From: Zhongshania aliphaticivorans
GTDB taxonomy: Bacteria; Pseudomonadota; Gammaproteobacteria; Pseudomonadales; Spongiibacteraceae
Direction: 5' to 3'
DNA length: 64,000 bases
Assembly: GCF_001586255.1 (NCBI RefSeq)
Contig: NZ_CP014544.1
Coordinates: 1,147,501-1,211,500 of the forward strand
Shown here: one piece after another, positions 63,557-64,000 of the stretch
Layout of the letters: every line of letters begins with the position of its first letter
Numbering within the stretch: the stretch's first letter is position 1
Position numbers and translations under genes: made by a program
Notes under the pieces: model-generated
Database searches by the model: none
Seen by the model: the letters and a program-made list of their open reading frames with translations, nothing else
What the model was told of the DNA's origin: nothing

Positions 63557-64000
63557 ATGGGTATTTGTGACAACAGAGTGGTGATTATCACCGGTGCAGG
63601 TGGCGGCCTTGGTGCGGCACATGCCAAAGTTTTTGCCGCCGAGGGCGCCTCGGTGATTGTGAATGATATTAACGAAGAAGCTGCCCAAAAGGTTGTTGAA
63701 GAGATTACTGCAGCCGGTGGTAAGGCTGTGGTGAATACCTCTGACATTACCAATTATGACGACAGCTTGAATGCAGTTAAACAGGCCATTGAGACCTACG
63801 GTGATCTGCATATTGTCTTGAATAACGCCGGTGTGAATCGCGACCGTATGTTTGCGTCAATGACGGAAGCCGAGTGGGACACTATTATGGCGGTGCATTT
63901 GAAAGGTCACTTCTGTATTACTTCTCACGCAGTGCACTACTGGCGCGGTAAGTCGAAAGAAGGCAAAGCCGTGGACGCGCGTATTATCAATACGACTTCG
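63557..64000 (+). CDS. Short-chain dehydrogenase/reductase (partial, runs off the window)
   Basis: The first 148 residues of a classical SDR are present. The NAD(P) motif TGAGGGLGAAHAKVF follows MGICDNRVVII. VNDIN (acid after strand 2) suggests NAD preference, and NNAGVNRDRMF is the next conserved block. The Ser-Tyr-Lys active site is cut off by the end of the window. ATG at 63557 follows AAAGGATTCGGA. In this operon it may oxidise or reduce a hydroxyacyl-CoA step of the HIP pathway (IpdF-like or HSD17B-like), but which one cannot be told. Confidence 0.85.
   Translation, partial: MGICDNRVVIITGAGGGLGAAHAKVFAAEGASVIVNDINEEAAQKVVEEITAAGGKAVVNTSDITNYDDSLNAVKQAIETYGDLHIVLNNAGVNRDRMFASMTEAEWDTIMAVHLKGHFCITSHAVHYWRGKSKEGKAVDARIINTTS

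Overview
The window looks like chromosomal DNA of a free-living, probably marine gammaproteobacterium. The order dcd-apbC / metG-rnfABCDGE, the block purMN with a DUF3108 gene, and the presence of hda, yehS, fabV and an OmpA-like porin all fit that class. The steroid-degradation genes would suit the Spongiibacteraceae/Zhongshania group of Cellvibrionales. This placement is inferred from gene content, not from a search.

Layout. 1-636: the tail of an unknown gene, then degenerate sequence. 637-5090: a zinc-finger/FAD monooxygenase, the ribosome-assembly GTPase YlqF, an unknown membrane protein and YehS. 5135-15230: the complete Rnf complex (minus strand) downstream of metG, with apbC and dcd diverging. 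15273-15850: an array of 125-bp tandem repeats. 15872-22767: purM-purN-DUF3108 (minus), then DUF2066, an AI-2E-type permease, hda and an OmpA-family porin. 23033-27305: a sigma-54-like promoter and a NapA-clade molybdoenzyme with a fused iron-sulfur/membrane-anchor partner. 27367-33041: a Tag-type DNA glycosylase, a KstD-like steroid dehydrogenase, and a lipoprotein of the phytase-like esterase family behind a strong Pho box. 33069-39671 (minus): a CHASE histidine kinase with a response regulator, a second KstD/fumarate-reductase-like flavoprotein and a TonB-dependent receptor. 40015-49729: fabV, a MATE exporter, a fatty acid hydroxylase/sterol desaturase, an MBL hydrolase, alanine dehydrogenase, an AsmA protein and an Ada-like repair protein. 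49902-55670: a FadD3-like acyl-CoA ligase, two AsnC regulators, an RDD protein, a response regulator and malic enzyme. 56083-64000: a long operon, running off the window, for the last two steroid rings.

The main theme is steroid catabolism. The terminal operon reads ipdA-ipdB-ipdC-echA20-acyl-CoA dehydrogenase-acyl-CoA dehydrogenase-fadA6-SDR, the gene set known from the actinobacterial HIP (ring C/D) pathway. A FadD3-like ligase, which would start that pathway, lies 6 kb upstream. KstD-like flavoproteins and a TonB receptor that may import the substrate lie 16-28 kb away.

The most interesting unlisted signals are regulatory or structural. The same inverted repeat, CGTAAT-N14-ATTACG, lies in front of both the TonB receptor and the fadD3-like gene, so a shared regulator is plausible. 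Nearly every longer gap inside the steroid operon carries a large imperfect hairpin, and three of these belong to one GTCGGACGTC-type repeat family. The 125-bp tandem array between dcd and the DUF3108 gene is built from palindromic units.
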